Origin: Lachnoclostridium sp.
GTDB taxonomy: Bacteria > Bacillota_A > Clostridia > Lachnospirales > Lachnospiraceae
DNA length: 15,844 bases
Assembly (NCBI GenBank): GCA_015057755.1
Contig: SVDR01000052.1
Span: 1 to 15,844 of the forward strand
Direction of reading: 5' to 3'
In this document: in pieces, positions 1 to 7,908 of the stretch
Layout of the letters: each line of letters begins with the position of its first letter
Position numbering within the stretch: position 1 is the stretch's first letter
Made by a program: the position numbers and the translations under genes
Notes under the pieces: model-generated
The model's input: only the letters and a program-made list of their open reading frames with translations
Told to the model about the DNA's origin: nothing
Database searches by the model: none

Positions 1-45
1 AGAGGGCCTTTTTGAGTCTAAGCATACCCAAAAGGAGGGGCTATT

Positions 46-1008
46 TTGTTCGATTTTGAGAAACCAAACATTCAAGTTGCTGAAATTTCCGAAGATAAAA
101 AATACGGCAAGTTTGTCGTAGAACCGTTAGAGCGCGGATACGGCACAACTCTGGGTAACTCCCTGAGAAGAATCATGCTTTCTTCTTTACCGGGTTCTGC
201 AGTAAGCCAGGTGAAAATCGACGGCGTGCTTCATGAGTTCAGTTCCATCGCAGGCGTTAAAGAAGATGTGACTGAGATCATCATGAACGTTAAGAGCTTA
301 GCAATTAAGAATAACAGCGATACAAATGAGCCGAAAACTGCATACATCGAGTTTGAAGGTGAAGGTGTGATCACAGCAGCTGACATTCAGGCAGACGCTG
401 ACATCGAGATCCTCAACCCGGAGCAGGTAATCGCAACATTAAGCGGTGGCGCAGACAGCAAGTTCTACATGGAGCTTACTATCACAAACGGCCGCGGTTA
501 TGTAAGCGCTGACAAGAACAAGAATGACGATCTCCCGATCGGTGTTATTGCTGTAGATTCCATTTACACACCTGTTGAGCGTGTTAACATGGCTGTTGAA
601 AACACTCGTGTTGGTCAGAAGATTGACTATGACAAACTCACTCTGGAAGTCTACACAAACGGCACACTGAATCCGGACGATGCAGTTAGCCTTGCAGCGA
701 AAGTATTAAGTGAGCATTTAAATCTCTTCATCGACCTTTCTGAAATCTCTCAGAACGCTGAGATTATGGTTGAGAAAGAGAATAATGAAAAAGAAAAAGT
801 TCTTGAGATGAACATCGACGAGCTGGAGCTTTCCGTTCGTTCTTACAACTGTCTCAAGAGAGCAGGTATCAACACTGTAGAAGAACTCTGCAGCAGAACA
901 TCTGAGGACATGATGAAGGTTCGTAACCTTGGCAGAAAGTCCTTAGAGGAAGTACTTGCAAAATTAAAAGAATTAGGCTTACAGCTTAATTCCAGCGAGG
1001 AGCAGTAA
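46..1008 (+). CDS. rpoA: DNA-directed RNA polymerase subunit alpha
   Basis: This is the alpha subunit of bacterial RNA polymerase, which dimerises to seed core assembly and contacts activators and UP elements through its C-terminal domain. The N-terminal assembly domain covers about residues 1-230 and includes the conserved stretch around [15 protein letters not shown]. After an acidic and lysine-rich linker the C-terminal domain starts near residue 255, with [18 protein letters not shown] and the [10 protein letters not shown] segment. The length of 320 residues is normal. The start is a TTG, chosen because a strong AAAAGGAGGGG ribosome-binding site (30-40) ends five bases upstream and the protein then begins with the family-typical FDFEKP. 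rplQ follows after 105 bases, as in the standard ribosomal operon tail. Identification is certain. Confidence 0.98.
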   Translation: MFDFEKPNIQVAEISEDKKYGKFVVEPLERGYGTTLGNSLRRIMLSSLPGSAVSQVKIDGVLHEFSSIAGVKEDVTEIIMNVKSLAIKNNSDTNEPKTAYIEFEGEGVITAADIQADADIEILNPEQVIATLSGGADSKFYMELTITNGRGYVSADKNKNDDLPIGVIAVDSIYTPVERVNMAVENTRVGQKIDYDKLTLEVYTNGTLNPDDAVSLAAKVLSEHLNLFIDLSEISQNAEIMVEKENNEKEKVLEMNIDELELSVRSYNCLKRAGINTVEELCSRTSEDMMKVRNLGRKSLEEVLAKLKELGLQLNSSEEQ

Positions 1009-1010
1009 TC

Positions 1011-1023
1011 CTGCGATTCGCAG
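1011..1023 (+). other. Small hairpin just after rpoA
   Basis: CTGCG-ATT-CGCAG forms a five-pair stem with a three-base loop directly after the rpoA stop codon. There is no T-run, so it is not a terminator. It could be a minor stability element in the rpoA-rplQ spacer or chance. Nothing else is evident in this spacer apart from the rplQ ribosome-binding site. Confidence 0.3.
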
Positions 1024-1113
1024 ACGCATTTATATGGACAAAGAAAGCAATGGTTCAATAAGCCCGAAGATGCATGGGTCATTGTTCCACACAAATGGAG
1101 GAGAATTAAAATC

Positions 1114-1650
1114 ATGGCAGGTTATAGAAAACTTGGAAGAACATCCGATCAGAGAAAAGCAATGCTTAGAAGCCTTACAACAGCACTTATCAACAACGGT
1201 AAGATCGTTACAACAGAGGCAAGAGCTAAAGAAGTAAAGAAGATCGTTGAGGGTATGATCGCTCTCGCTGTTAAAGAGAAAGACAACTACGAAGTTGTTA
1301 AAGTAACAGCTAAAGTTGCTCGCAAAGATGCAAACGGTAAGAGAGTGAAAGAAGTTGTAGACGGTAAGAAAGTTACAGTTTACGATGAAGTTGAGAAGGA
1401 AATCAAGAAAGATATGCCGTCCAGACTTCACGCTAGAAGACAGATGTTAAAGACTCTTTACGCTGTAACAGAAGTTCCGACAGAGGCTGCTGGCAGAAAG
1501 AGAAACACAAAGAAGGTTGATCTTCCGGCTAAGTTATTCGATGAGATCGCTCCGAAATACGAGAACCGTAACGGTGGTTACACAAGAATCATCAAGATCG
1601 GTCAGCGTAAGGGCGACGGCGCAATGGCAGTTCTGCTTGAGTTAGTTTAA
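1114..1650 (+). CDS. rplQ: 50S ribosomal protein L17, expanded form
   Basis: Ribosomal protein L17 of the large subunit. The N-terminal core ([19 protein letters not shown], then [14 protein letters not shown]) and the C-terminal core ([21 protein letters not shown], ending AVLLELV) match the family. At 178 residues it is much longer than the usual 115-130. The extra length is a lysine- and valine-rich insertion at about residues 55-100, between the two helical core elements, plus a shorter basic segment near residues 125-137. The start follows a GGAGGAG site (1097-1103). It is the last gene of the ribosomal operon here and is followed by a strong terminator. To my recollection such expanded L17 proteins occur in Lachnospiraceae-type clostridia, but I could not check this. 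Confidence 0.97.
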   Translation: MAGYRKLGRTSDQRKAMLRSLTTALINNGKIVTTEARAKEVKKIVEGMIALAVKEKDNYEVVKVTAKVARKDANGKRVKEVVDGKKVTVYDEVEKEIKKDMPSRLHARRQMLKTLYAVTEVPTEAAGRKRNTKKVDLPAKLFDEIAPKYENRNGGYTRIIKIGQRKGDGAMAVLLELV

Positions 1651-1679
1651 TACTGATTCGATTACATGATCTGAATTTT

Positions 1680-1710
1680 AAGGCAGGTGGTATATTCCAC
1701 CTGCCTTTTT
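1680..1710 (+). terminator. Rho-independent terminator after rplQ
   Basis: AAGGCAGGTGG (1680-1690) pairs perfectly with CCACCTGCCTT (1697-1707) around a six-base loop and runs into a T-tract. It closes the ribosomal protein operon. Confidence 0.95.
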
Positions 1711-1742
1711 GCGTTATGTGGATCATTGCCACTAAATTGCCT

Positions 1743-1770
1743 CAAAGTTCACAGTTTTACCACAACTTTG
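1743..1770. repeat. Inverted repeat upstream of a promoter
   Basis: CAAAGTT (1743-1749) and AACTTTG (1764-1770) are perfect inverted arms separated by 14 bases. They end 15 bases before the -35 box of the next promoter, a position suited to an activator or repressor site. No candidate regulator is known and chance is possible. Confidence 0.35.
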
Positions 1771-1785
1771 AAAGAAAGTCTTAAG

Positions 1786-1814
1786 TTGACGGTCAGATTC
1801 TATGAGTTTATAAT
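1786..1814 (+). promoter_or_regulatory. Sigma-A promoter of the cell-wall-binding protein gene
   Basis: TTGACG (1786-1791), a 17-base spacer and a perfect TATAAT (1809-1814). It lies between the rplQ terminator and the next gene, so that gene is transcribed independently of the ribosomal operon. The predicted leader is about 60 bases. Confidence 0.88.
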
Positions 1815-1880
1815 AAAAATAGAATATAGTACATTTGGCAGAATGTCCTAAAAATAGAATCAGAACAGGGGGAACTTGTT

Positions 1881-3143
1881 ATGACAAAACGTAATTTGGT
1901 AAATAAAGCGAAAAAGAGTACAAAGATTTTTGTGGCAGCTGCATTGATGGCAGCGATGGCTGCACAGCCGGTTATGGCTGCAACTACGATCAGCAGTGTG
2001 AGCGTAAAGCTCAATATCGATCTGCAGGACGGCGATGATCTTCCGGACCTGGACATTGGTCATACAGACAGTGATTCCAAGGACACCTTGGAAGTTATGA
2101 TTCCGAGCAACAACAAGTATGATATTGTTGATGCGGAATGGTCAAAAGAGGTAGACGAAGCGGAACTGGGCAAAACTTATAAGTTAAAGATCACTTTGGA
2201 AGCAGAGGATGATTACGCATTTAAGAGCAGTTATGCTGCGTCTAAGGTAACGGTCAAGGGTGGTTCTTTTGTGAGCGCTCGCCGTAACGATGCGGACCAG
2301 CTCGTGATCACTGTAAAGACCAATGAGGTAGAAGGCGTTCTGGCAGAGCCGGATGATCCGCGCTGGCTCAGCGAGAATTTCAATAACGAGAAGTTTGGCT
2401 ATGCGAAATGGGACAGTGTTGACAACGCGGCTTATCAGATCCAGTTGTTAAGAAATGAGAAAGTGGTTCATCGTGTGAGCGACTGGAAGAGCACTTCCTA
2501 CGACTTCTATCCGTATATGACGAAGGAAGGCGACTATCAGTTCCGTGTACGTGCAGTTCCGAAAAATGACGATGTGAAGTCTTATGCATCCGGCAGTGAG
2601 TGGATTTATTCCGATGAGATGTATGTAGATGATGACGAAGTATCCGATGGCACAGGTCAGGGACAGCAGCAGGATACTCCGGCGGGTGTTACAGGAAGCA
2701 CATCATCGGGTATCATACAGGTAGGCTGGATCAAAAATGACGGTAAATGGTATTTCCGTTATCCGGACGGAAGCTATCTGCGCGACAGCTGGGGCAAGAT
2801 TGACAACAAATGGTATCTGTTCAATAATGCGGGCGTGATGCTGACAGGCTGGCAGAAAGTGAACAATGTATGGTATTATCTGAATGCGTCAGGTGACATG
2901 TTTACCGGTTGGTTAAAGGACAACAATACTTGGTATTATCTCAATCCGGACGGCTCTATGAAGACCGGCTGGCTGATCGACAATGGTAAGACCTATTATC
3001 TGAATGCAGGCGGTGCAATGCTGACAGGCTGGCAGGAGATCGGAGGTTTATATTACTTCTTCTACGCAGACGGTCATAAAGCGGCAAATGAATATATCAA
3101 TGGATTCTATGTGGATTACAATGGTGTATGGCAGCGCCCATAA
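1881..3143 (+). CDS. Secreted protein with C-terminal cell-wall-binding (choline-binding-type) repeats
   Basis: A 420-residue exported protein. Residues 1-34 are a typical signal peptide: basic start (MTKRNLVNKAKKSTK), hydrophobic Ala/Met core and a likely cleavage site after QPVMA. Residues about 35-140 are an acidic domain I do not recognise. Residues about 165-252 look like a beta-sandwich of fibronectin type III style, with AYQIQLLRNEKVV and GDYQFRVRAVP. After a Gly/Gln/Ser linker come six GW-type repeats of about 20 residues (281-402) that in related proteins bind choline or other wall polymers. There is no sortase motif and no recognisable hydrolase, so attachment would be non-covalent. 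The gene has its own promoter and terminator, and it interrupts the usual rplQ-ecfA1 adjacency. The start follows an AGGGGGA site (1867-1873). Function beyond wall binding is unknown. Confidence 0.9.
   Translation: MTKRNLVNKAKKSTKIFVAAALMAAMAAQPVMAATTISSVSVKLNIDLQDGDDLPDLDIGHTDSDSKDTLEVMIPSNNKYDIVDAEWSKEVDEAELGKTYKLKITLEAEDDYAFKSSYAASKVTVKGGSFVSARRNDADQLVITVKTNEVEGVLAEPDDPRWLSENFNNEKFGYAKWDSVDNAAYQIQLLRNEKVVHRVSDWKSTSYDFYPYMTKEGDYQFRVRAVPKNDDVKSYASGSEWIYSDEMYVDDDEVSDGTGQGQQQDTPAGVTGSTSSGIIQVGWIKNDGKWYFRYPDGSYLRDSWGKIDNKWYLFNNAGVMLTGWQKVNNVWYYLNASGDMFTGWLKDNNTWYYLNPDGSMKTGWLIDNGKTYYLNAGGAMLTGWQEIGGLYYFFYADGHKAANEYINGFYVDYNGVWQRP
2721..3086 (+). repeat. Six tandem cell-wall-binding repeats within the gene
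   Basis: Six units of about 20 codons encode the pattern GW-x5-6-WYYLN-x-x-G-x-M-x-TGW, beginning near residues 281, 303, 323, 343, 363 and 383. The middle units share near-identical DNA such as TGGTATTATCT. The first and last units are the most divergent. Such arrays expand and contract by recombination. Confidence 0.88.
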
Positions 3144-3161
3144 GGTTTAAGAATGTGACAG

Positions 3162-3190
3162 GGATCGCAGAGAAATCTGCGGTCCTTTTT
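3162..3190 (+). terminator. Rho-independent terminator
   Basis: GGATCGCAGA (3162-3171) pairs with TCTGCGGTCC (3176-3185), with one G-U pair and a GAAA loop, followed by TTTTT. It ends the cell-wall-binding protein transcript. Confidence 0.93.
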
Positions 3191-3216
3191 CTTCTCCGGA
3201 AATCCCCCCATTCCTC

Positions 3217-3245
3217 TTGACGAACGCCTCGATATCAACTAAACT
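3217..3245 (+). promoter_or_regulatory. Sigma-A promoter of the ecf-truA operon
   Basis: TTGACG (3217-3222), 17-base spacer, TAAACT (3240-3245). It sits just after the preceding terminator and 46 bases before ecfA1, so the ECF genes have their own transcript rather than reading through from rplQ. Confidence 0.72.
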
Positions 3246-3291
3246 TGTATTCTGTAGAAGTATGCATTTCCCTTAAAAAGAAAGGAAGAAT

Positions 3292-4146
3292 ATGGGAATT
3301 ATTCGTGCAGTGAATCTGATATTTGACTATATCAGACATGATGAAGAACATGAGAAAGAGGAGATCAACCATGCGCTGCGTGGAGTCTCTTTAGATATTG
3401 AAGAGGGCAGTTTTGTGGCGATCCTTGGTCACAACGGCTCCGGTAAATCGACATTTGCAAAGCTGATGAACGGTATTTTGCTTCCGTCTGACGGTACGGT
3501 TTATATTGCGGATATGAAGACCAGCGATGAGGAGCATCTCTGGGATGTGCGTAAAACAGCCGGAATGGTTTTTCAGAATCCGGACAATCAGATCATCGGA
3601 AATGTGGTTGAGGAAGATGTCGGATTCGGACCGGAGAACATGGGTGTTCCGACGGAGGAGATCTGGGAACGCGTGGACAAGAGCCTGAATGCTGTCGGGA
3701 TGACCGCATATCGTTTGCAGTCTCCGAATAAGCTTTCCGGCGGTCAGAAGCAGCGTGTTGCCATTGCAGGCGTGATGGCGATGAAGCCGCGCTGTATTGT
3801 CCTGGACGAGCCGACTGCGATGCTGGATCCGAACGGTCGCCGTGAGGTAATTAAGACGATCCATGAGCTGAACCGACAGGAGGGCATTACCGTTCTTTTG
3901 ATTACCCACTATATGGAAGAAGTCATTGATGCAGACCGCGTGGTCGTGATGGACGGCGGTCAGGTCGTGATGGACGGAACCCCGAAGGAAGTATTTTCCA
4001 GAGTGAGCGATTTGAAGAAATACAGGCTGGATGTACCGCAGGTAACAGAGCTTGCGTATGAACTGAAACAGGCCGGTATGGAGCTTTCGGACGGGATTCT
4101 GACGATTGAGGAGCTTGTTGACGAGCTTGCGGAAAAGTTATCCTAA
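3292..4146 (+). CDS. ecfA1: Energy-coupling factor transporter ATPase 1
   Basis: One of two ATPases of a group II energy-coupling factor (ECF) transporter, which powers uptake of vitamins and metals by swapping substrate-binding S components. Visible ABC motifs: Walker A GHNGSGKST (residues 46-54), Q-loop VFQNPDNQ, signature LSGGQKQR (148-155), Walker B CIVLDEP, and switch histidine in LLITHYMEE. The C-terminal region after about residue 225 is the usual EcfA extension. The length of 284 is typical. The start follows AAAGGAAG (3281-3288). ecfA2 follows after 17 bases and ecfT directly after that, the standard Firmicutes order. No S component is encoded nearby, as expected for a shared group II module. 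Confidence 0.96.
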   Translation: MGIIRAVNLIFDYIRHDEEHEKEEINHALRGVSLDIEEGSFVAILGHNGSGKSTFAKLMNGILLPSDGTVYIADMKTSDEEHLWDVRKTAGMVFQNPDNQIIGNVVEEDVGFGPENMGVPTEEIWERVDKSLNAVGMTAYRLQSPNKLSGGQKQRVAIAGVMAMKPRCIVLDEPTAMLDPNGRREVIKTIHELNRQEGITVLLITHYMEEVIDADRVVVMDGGQVVMDGTPKEVFSRVSDLKKYRLDVPQVTELAYELKQAGMELSDGILTIEELVDELAEKLS

Positions 4147-4163
4147 TATGGAGCATATTTGAT

Positions 4164-5012
4164 ATGGCAATTGAAATCAGAAATTTGAATCATATATACG
4201 GTCAGGACACAATTTTTCAGCAGTATGCGCTGAAAAATATAAATCTGACCATCGAGGACGGCGAGTTTATCGGCCTGATCGGACATACGGGTTCTGGTAA
4301 ATCCACGCTGACTCAGCATTTAAACGGTCTTCTCAAGGCGACGGACGGCGATATTCTCTATAACGGAGAGAGTATTTACCGCGAGGGCTATTCCATGAAG
4401 ACATTGCGAAGCAAGGTGGGGCTGGTGTTCCAGTACCCAGAGCACCAGTTATTTGAGGTGGATGTATTCAGCGATGTCTGTTTCGGACCGAAAAATCTCG
4501 GACTCTCACAGGATGAGATTGAGAAGCGTGCCAAAGAAACGCTGGATCTGGTCGGTTTGGATGAGAGCTTTTATAAACAGTCTCCGTTTGAACTTTCCGG
4601 CGGCCAGAAGCGCCGTGTGGCGATCGCCGGTGTTCTGGCGATGAAACCGGAGGTGCTGATCCTGGATGAGCCGACGGCCGGTCTGGACCCTAGGGGACGT
4701 GATGACATTCTCGGTCTTGTGGCAAAGCTTCACAAGGAGCAGAAGATTACGATCATTCTCGTGTCCCACAGTATGGAAGATGTGGCAAAATACGTGTCTC
4801 GTCTGGTGGTTATGAATCAGGGCGAGAAGGTGTTTGACGGAACGCCTAAGGAGGTTTTTCGTCATTACAAAGAGCTGGAAGCTATGGGACTGGCGGCCCC
4901 GCAGATCACGTATGTGGTGCAGGCGCTGCGTGCGCGCGGCATTATGATCAGTGAAGATGTGACAACTGTGGAAGAGGCGCGGGACGAGATTCTGAAGCTG
5001 TGGAGGAAATAA
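4164..5012 (+). CDS. ecfA2: Energy-coupling factor transporter ATPase 2
   Basis: Second ATPase of the ECF transporter, forming an asymmetric heterodimer with EcfA1. Motifs: Walker A GHTGSGKST (residues 40-48), Q-loop VFQYPEHQLFEVDV (this differs from EcfA1 and is typical of the A2 paralogue), signature LSGGQKRR (144-151), Walker B VLILDEPTAGLDP, and H-loop ILVSHSMED. Length is 282 residues. The start has only a modest GGAG site (4150-4153) ten bases upstream. The stop codon abuts the ATG of ecfT with no gap, so the two are translationally coupled. Confidence 0.96.
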   Translation: MAIEIRNLNHIYGQDTIFQQYALKNINLTIEDGEFIGLIGHTGSGKSTLTQHLNGLLKATDGDILYNGESIYREGYSMKTLRSKVGLVFQYPEHQLFEVDVFSDVCFGPKNLGLSQDEIEKRAKETLDLVGLDESFYKQSPFELSGGQKRRVAIAGVLAMKPEVLILDEPTAGLDPRGRDDILGLVAKLHKEQKITIILVSHSMEDVAKYVSRLVVMNQGEKVFDGTPKEVFRHYKELEAMGLAAPQITYVVQALRARGIMISEDVTTVEEARDEILKLWRK

Positions 5013-5813
5013 ATGTTAAGAGATATTACGCTGGGACAATATTATCCGATCGATTCGGTGCTGCACCGCATGGATCCGCGTACCAAGCTGTTTGGAACGA
5101 TGGTTTATATTGCATCCCTGTTTATTGCAGACAGCCTGCTGGTCTATGTGGCGGCGGCGCTGTTTCTTGTGGCAGCCATCCGGTTATCGAAAGTGCCTGT
5201 AAAGTTTATGGTGCGCGGTTTGAAGTCGGTGTTGGTCCTGCTTTTGATCAGTGTCAGCTTTAACTTGTTTCTGACACCTGGTACTCCGATCTTCAAGATC
5301 GGATTTCTGCAGATGACCTGGGAAGGCGTGGAATTTGCTGCGTTTATGGCAGTACGTCTGATCTTCCTGGTACTGGGATCTACGATTCTGACGCTGACAA
5401 CCACACCGAACCAGTTAACGGACGGTCTGGAAAAGAGCCTTGGTTTCCTTGGAAAAGTGGGCGTTCCGGTTCATGAGGTTTCGATGATGATGTCTATCGC
5501 ACTGCGATTCATTCCGATTCTGATCGAGGAAACGGACAAGATCATGAAGGCGCAGATGGCGAGAGGCGCTGACTTTGAAAGCGGAAATCTGATCCAGAAG
5601 GCAAAAGCCATGGTTCCGCTTTTAGTACCGCTGTTCATTTCCGCGTTCCGCCGAGCAACTGACCTGGCAATGGCGATGGAGGCGAGATGCTACCGCGGCG
5701 GCGACGGACGAACCAAGATGAAACCGCTTCGTTACGAGGCGCGCGACCGTGTGGCGTATGCAGTTTGTGTAGTGTATCTGGCAGTTGTGATCGGAATGAA
5801 GATCATTTTATAG
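5013..5813 (+). CDS. ecfT: Energy-coupling factor transporter transmembrane protein EcfT
   Basis: Membrane scaffold of the ECF transporter that links the ATPase pair to interchangeable S components. The protein has 266 residues with hydrophobic membrane segments around residues 25-60, 70-90, 105-130 and at the C-terminal end (about 245-264). The two cytoplasmic coupling motifs are present: ARGAD (from A183) and EARCYRGG (A224-R225-C226). The second reads ARC instead of ARG, a variant I recall in other Firmicutes EcfT proteins. Translation starts immediately after the ecfA2 stop, using GGAGG (5002-5006) inside the end of ecfA2. truA follows after 11 bases. Confidence 0.96.
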   Translation: MLRDITLGQYYPIDSVLHRMDPRTKLFGTMVYIASLFIADSLLVYVAAALFLVAAIRLSKVPVKFMVRGLKSVLVLLLISVSFNLFLTPGTPIFKIGFLQMTWEGVEFAAFMAVRLIFLVLGSTILTLTTTPNQLTDGLEKSLGFLGKVGVPVHEVSMMMSIALRFIPILIEETDKIMKAQMARGADFESGNLIQKAKAMVPLLVPLFISAFRRATDLAMAMEARCYRGGDGRTKMKPLRYEARDRVAYAVCVVYLAVVIGMKIIL

Positions 5814-5818
5814 GAAAT
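5814..5818 (+). promoter_or_regulatory. Ribosome-binding site that decides the truA start
   Basis: GGAAA directly after the ecfT stop codon lies seven to eleven bases before ATG 5825. It supports that ATG over an in-frame upstream ATG at 5687, which would add 46 residues read from within ecfT. Confidence 0.6.
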
Positions 5819-5824
5819 AGAAAT

Positions 5825-6853
5825 ATGAAACGAATCAAATTGACGGTGGCCTACGACGGCACCGCATACCGTGGCTGGCAAGTGCAGCCAAATGGCATTA
5901 CAATTGAAGAAGTTTTAAATAAAGCTCTTTCGGATCTCCTGAAAGAGCCTGTTTCTGTCATTGGAGCCAGCAGGACGGATTCCGGAGTGCACGGACTTGG
6001 CAATGTGGCAGTCTTTGACACAGAAAATCGTATGCCGGGAGATAAGATCTGCTTTGCAGTCAATCAGAGACTTCCGGAAGATGTGCGGGTGGTTCATTCT
6101 GAGGAAGTACCTCTGGACTGGCATCCGAGAAAACAGAACTGTACAAAGACATACGAATATAAAATTTTAAACTGCAGGATCGAGGTGCCGACAAGACGTT
6201 TGTATGCACATTTCTGCCATTACCCGCTGGATGTGGAGAAAATGAGACAGGCGGCTTCTTACCTGATCGGAGAGCATGATTTTGCAAGTTTCTGTGCGTC
6301 CAATCACCAGGCTGAAGAGACCGTGCGTAACCTGTATGAGATTACTGTGGATAAAGGTGCGGATGATATTGTAACGATTCGCCTGCGCGGCAACGGCTTC
6401 TTATACAATATGGTGCGCATTATCGCAGGAACGTTGATCAGAGTCGGCAGCGGTATGTACCCGCCGGAGCACATGAAAGAGATTTTAGAGGCGAGAAACA
6501 GAGCAGCCGCAGGCGATACGGCACCGGCGAAAGGCCTCACACTGGTTGGAATCGAATACGAGAATGAGCCGGCAAAAGAGATTGTTGGCGAAAATGAGTA
6601 TTACAGATATGTTCTGGATCAGCGTGAGATGGTGGCAAACGGTGTCTCTGTCTTGAAGATCGATTTTTGCGCAGATGAGGAGCTGGAACGTCTGGTGCGC
6701 CGCATGGTTCACCAGGGCTATCGAAACGGTGCGGAAAACGTGCTGGTTCAGGCAGCGGACGGTGTGAAGCTTGTGGACGGAGCCCAGTACGGACTGTACC
6801 GTCTGTGGAAAACTGAGGGTGGAAACTGGAAGACCGAGTATGTGGGAAAATAA
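5825..6853 (+). CDS. truA: tRNA pseudouridine synthase A with C-terminal extension
   Basis: TruA makes pseudouridine at positions 38-40 of the tRNA anticodon arm. The family fold is clear: VAYDGTAYRGWQVQPNG at the N-terminus, catalytic Asp52 in GASRTDSGVHG, a central HDFASFCAS segment, and the RGNGFLYNMVRIIAGTL and GLTLVGIEYE motifs that end the core near residue 250. The frame is open from 5687, but ATG 5825 fits the family N-terminus and has a ribosome-binding site after the ecfT stop. At 342 residues it exceeds the usual 245-260 by about 90. The extra C-terminal part (about 252-342) is mixed alpha/beta and charged, contains DEELERLVRRMVHQGY, and is unrecognised. The AAA+ regulator gene begins 17 bases downstream. 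In many Firmicutes rplM-rpsI would follow, but not here. Confidence 0.95.
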   Translation: MKRIKLTVAYDGTAYRGWQVQPNGITIEEVLNKALSDLLKEPVSVIGASRTDSGVHGLGNVAVFDTENRMPGDKICFAVNQRLPEDVRVVHSEEVPLDWHPRKQNCTKTYEYKILNCRIEVPTRRLYAHFCHYPLDVEKMRQAASYLIGEHDFASFCASNHQAEETVRNLYEITVDKGADDIVTIRLRGNGFLYNMVRIIAGTLIRVGSGMYPPEHMKEILEARNRAAAGDTAPAKGLTLVGIEYENEPAKEIVGENEYYRYVLDQREMVANGVSVLKIDFCADEELERLVRRMVHQGYRNGAENVLVQAADGVKLVDGAQYGLYRLWKTEGGNWKTEYVGK

Positions 6854-6870
6854 GAAGTGAGGGGATTAGC

Positions 6871-7896
6871 GTGAACAGAACGGAGAGTGTTTCTGCAGGA
6901 AATCGTATTTTCCTTGAAGGTGACGTAAAAGAATTTGTCGGAACCAGCGACAAAGCGACCCAGATCCGCAATCACATCGAGATCCTTGGAAGGAATTCCT
7001 CCATCAATGTTCTGATCCGGGGTGAGACCGGTTCCGGAAAAGAGGTCGTGGCGTATCTGATCCATGCCAACAGCGATCGGAGAGACCAGCCCATGGTGCG
7101 GATCAACTGCAGCCAGATTCCGGACAACCTGATGGAAAGCGAGCTGTTCGGTATCGAGCGCGGTGCATTTGCGGGTGCGATGCGAACGAAGAAGGGACTG
7201 GTCGAGCTGGCGGAGGGCGGAACGGTATTTCTGGATGGAATCGGAGAACTGCCTCTTCCGATGCAGACAAAGCTTCTGGCATTTCTGGACCATAAGAAGT
7301 TTAAGCGCGTCGGAGGAATTGAGGATATCGAAGTGGATGCCCGCGTGATCGCGGCGACGGCGCGAAATCTGGAACTTGGCGTGCAGAAGGGCGAATTCCG
7401 AAAAGATTTACTGTATCGGATCAATGTGATGGAAATTGTGATTCCGCCGCTGCGGGAGCGAAGAGAGGATATCCCGGCTCTTTGTGCTTACTACCTGAAG
7501 TATTATAATCAGATGTTTGGCCGCAAGATCAGCAAGATTGATCCGGACTTTATGCGGGAGCTGATGCTTTACGACTGGAAGGGAAATGTCCGCGAATTGA
7601 AGAACGTGTTTGAACGGTGCTTTCTGTTCAGTGCAGGAGATGTGCTGGAGCAGCATGTGGAGTTCAAACGCCCGGACTGGCGTGAGGATGCGAGAACGGG
7701 GGAAAGTTTTGCAATCAAGGATCTGTATGACGGTCCGGTCGATCTGGAGCAGGAAGTGATGGCTCTGGAGCAGATATACATGGAGCAGGCGCTGGAAAAA
7801 TGCAATGGCAATGTGACGAAGGCAGCGGAACTGCTTGGAATCAGCCGGTTTGCGATGAAGCGAAAGCTGGATAAAACGAAGAAAAATCAGGAATGA
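6871..7896 (+). CDS. Stand-alone AAA+ transcriptional regulator of the NtrC/PspF type with altered motifs
   Basis: A 341-residue bacterial enhancer-binding protein with no receiver, PAS or GAF domain, only about 20 residues before the AAA+ domain. Visible elements: FVGTSDKATQI, Walker A GETGSGKE (51-58), GAFAGA (98-103), Walker B VFLDGIGELP (119-128), arginine-finger segment FRKDLLYR (R177, R183), sensor II GNVREL (238-243), and a Fis-type helix-turn-helix near 310-335 (GNVTKAAELLGISRFAMKRKL). Two changes matter. The sigma-54 contact loop is normally GAFTGA, and the Walker B acid normally reads DE where this has D122-G123. ATP hydrolysis and sigma-54 activation may therefore be impaired, so it could act as a conventional activator or repressor. 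The start is GTG with a GAGGGG site (6859-6864). It lies immediately upstream of the oxoprolinase locus and may regulate it (inference). Confidence 0.88.
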   Translation: MNRTESVSAGNRIFLEGDVKEFVGTSDKATQIRNHIEILGRNSSINVLIRGETGSGKEVVAYLIHANSDRRDQPMVRINCSQIPDNLMESELFGIERGAFAGAMRTKKGLVELAEGGTVFLDGIGELPLPMQTKLLAFLDHKKFKRVGGIEDIEVDARVIAATARNLELGVQKGEFRKDLLYRINVMEIVIPPLRERREDIPALCAYYLKYYNQMFGRKISKIDPDFMRELMLYDWKGNVRELKNVFERCFLFSAGDVLEQHVEFKRPDWREDARTGESFAIKDLYDGPVDLEQEVMALEQIYMEQALEKCNGNVTKAAELLGISRFAMKRKLDKTKKNQE

Positions 7897-7908
7897 CAGA
7901 CACGAAAA

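Noticed and set aside
1034..1237. Small + strand open frame in the rpoA-rplQ spacer.
   Set aside because: It runs mostly inside rplQ in another frame, with no ribosome-binding site of its own and no recognisable features.
5687..5824. A 46-residue N-terminal extension of truA starting inside ecfT.
   Set aside because: It overlaps the ecfT coding end in another frame. The TruA family begins at the KRIKLTVAYDG segment, and a ribosome-binding site precedes ATG 5825.
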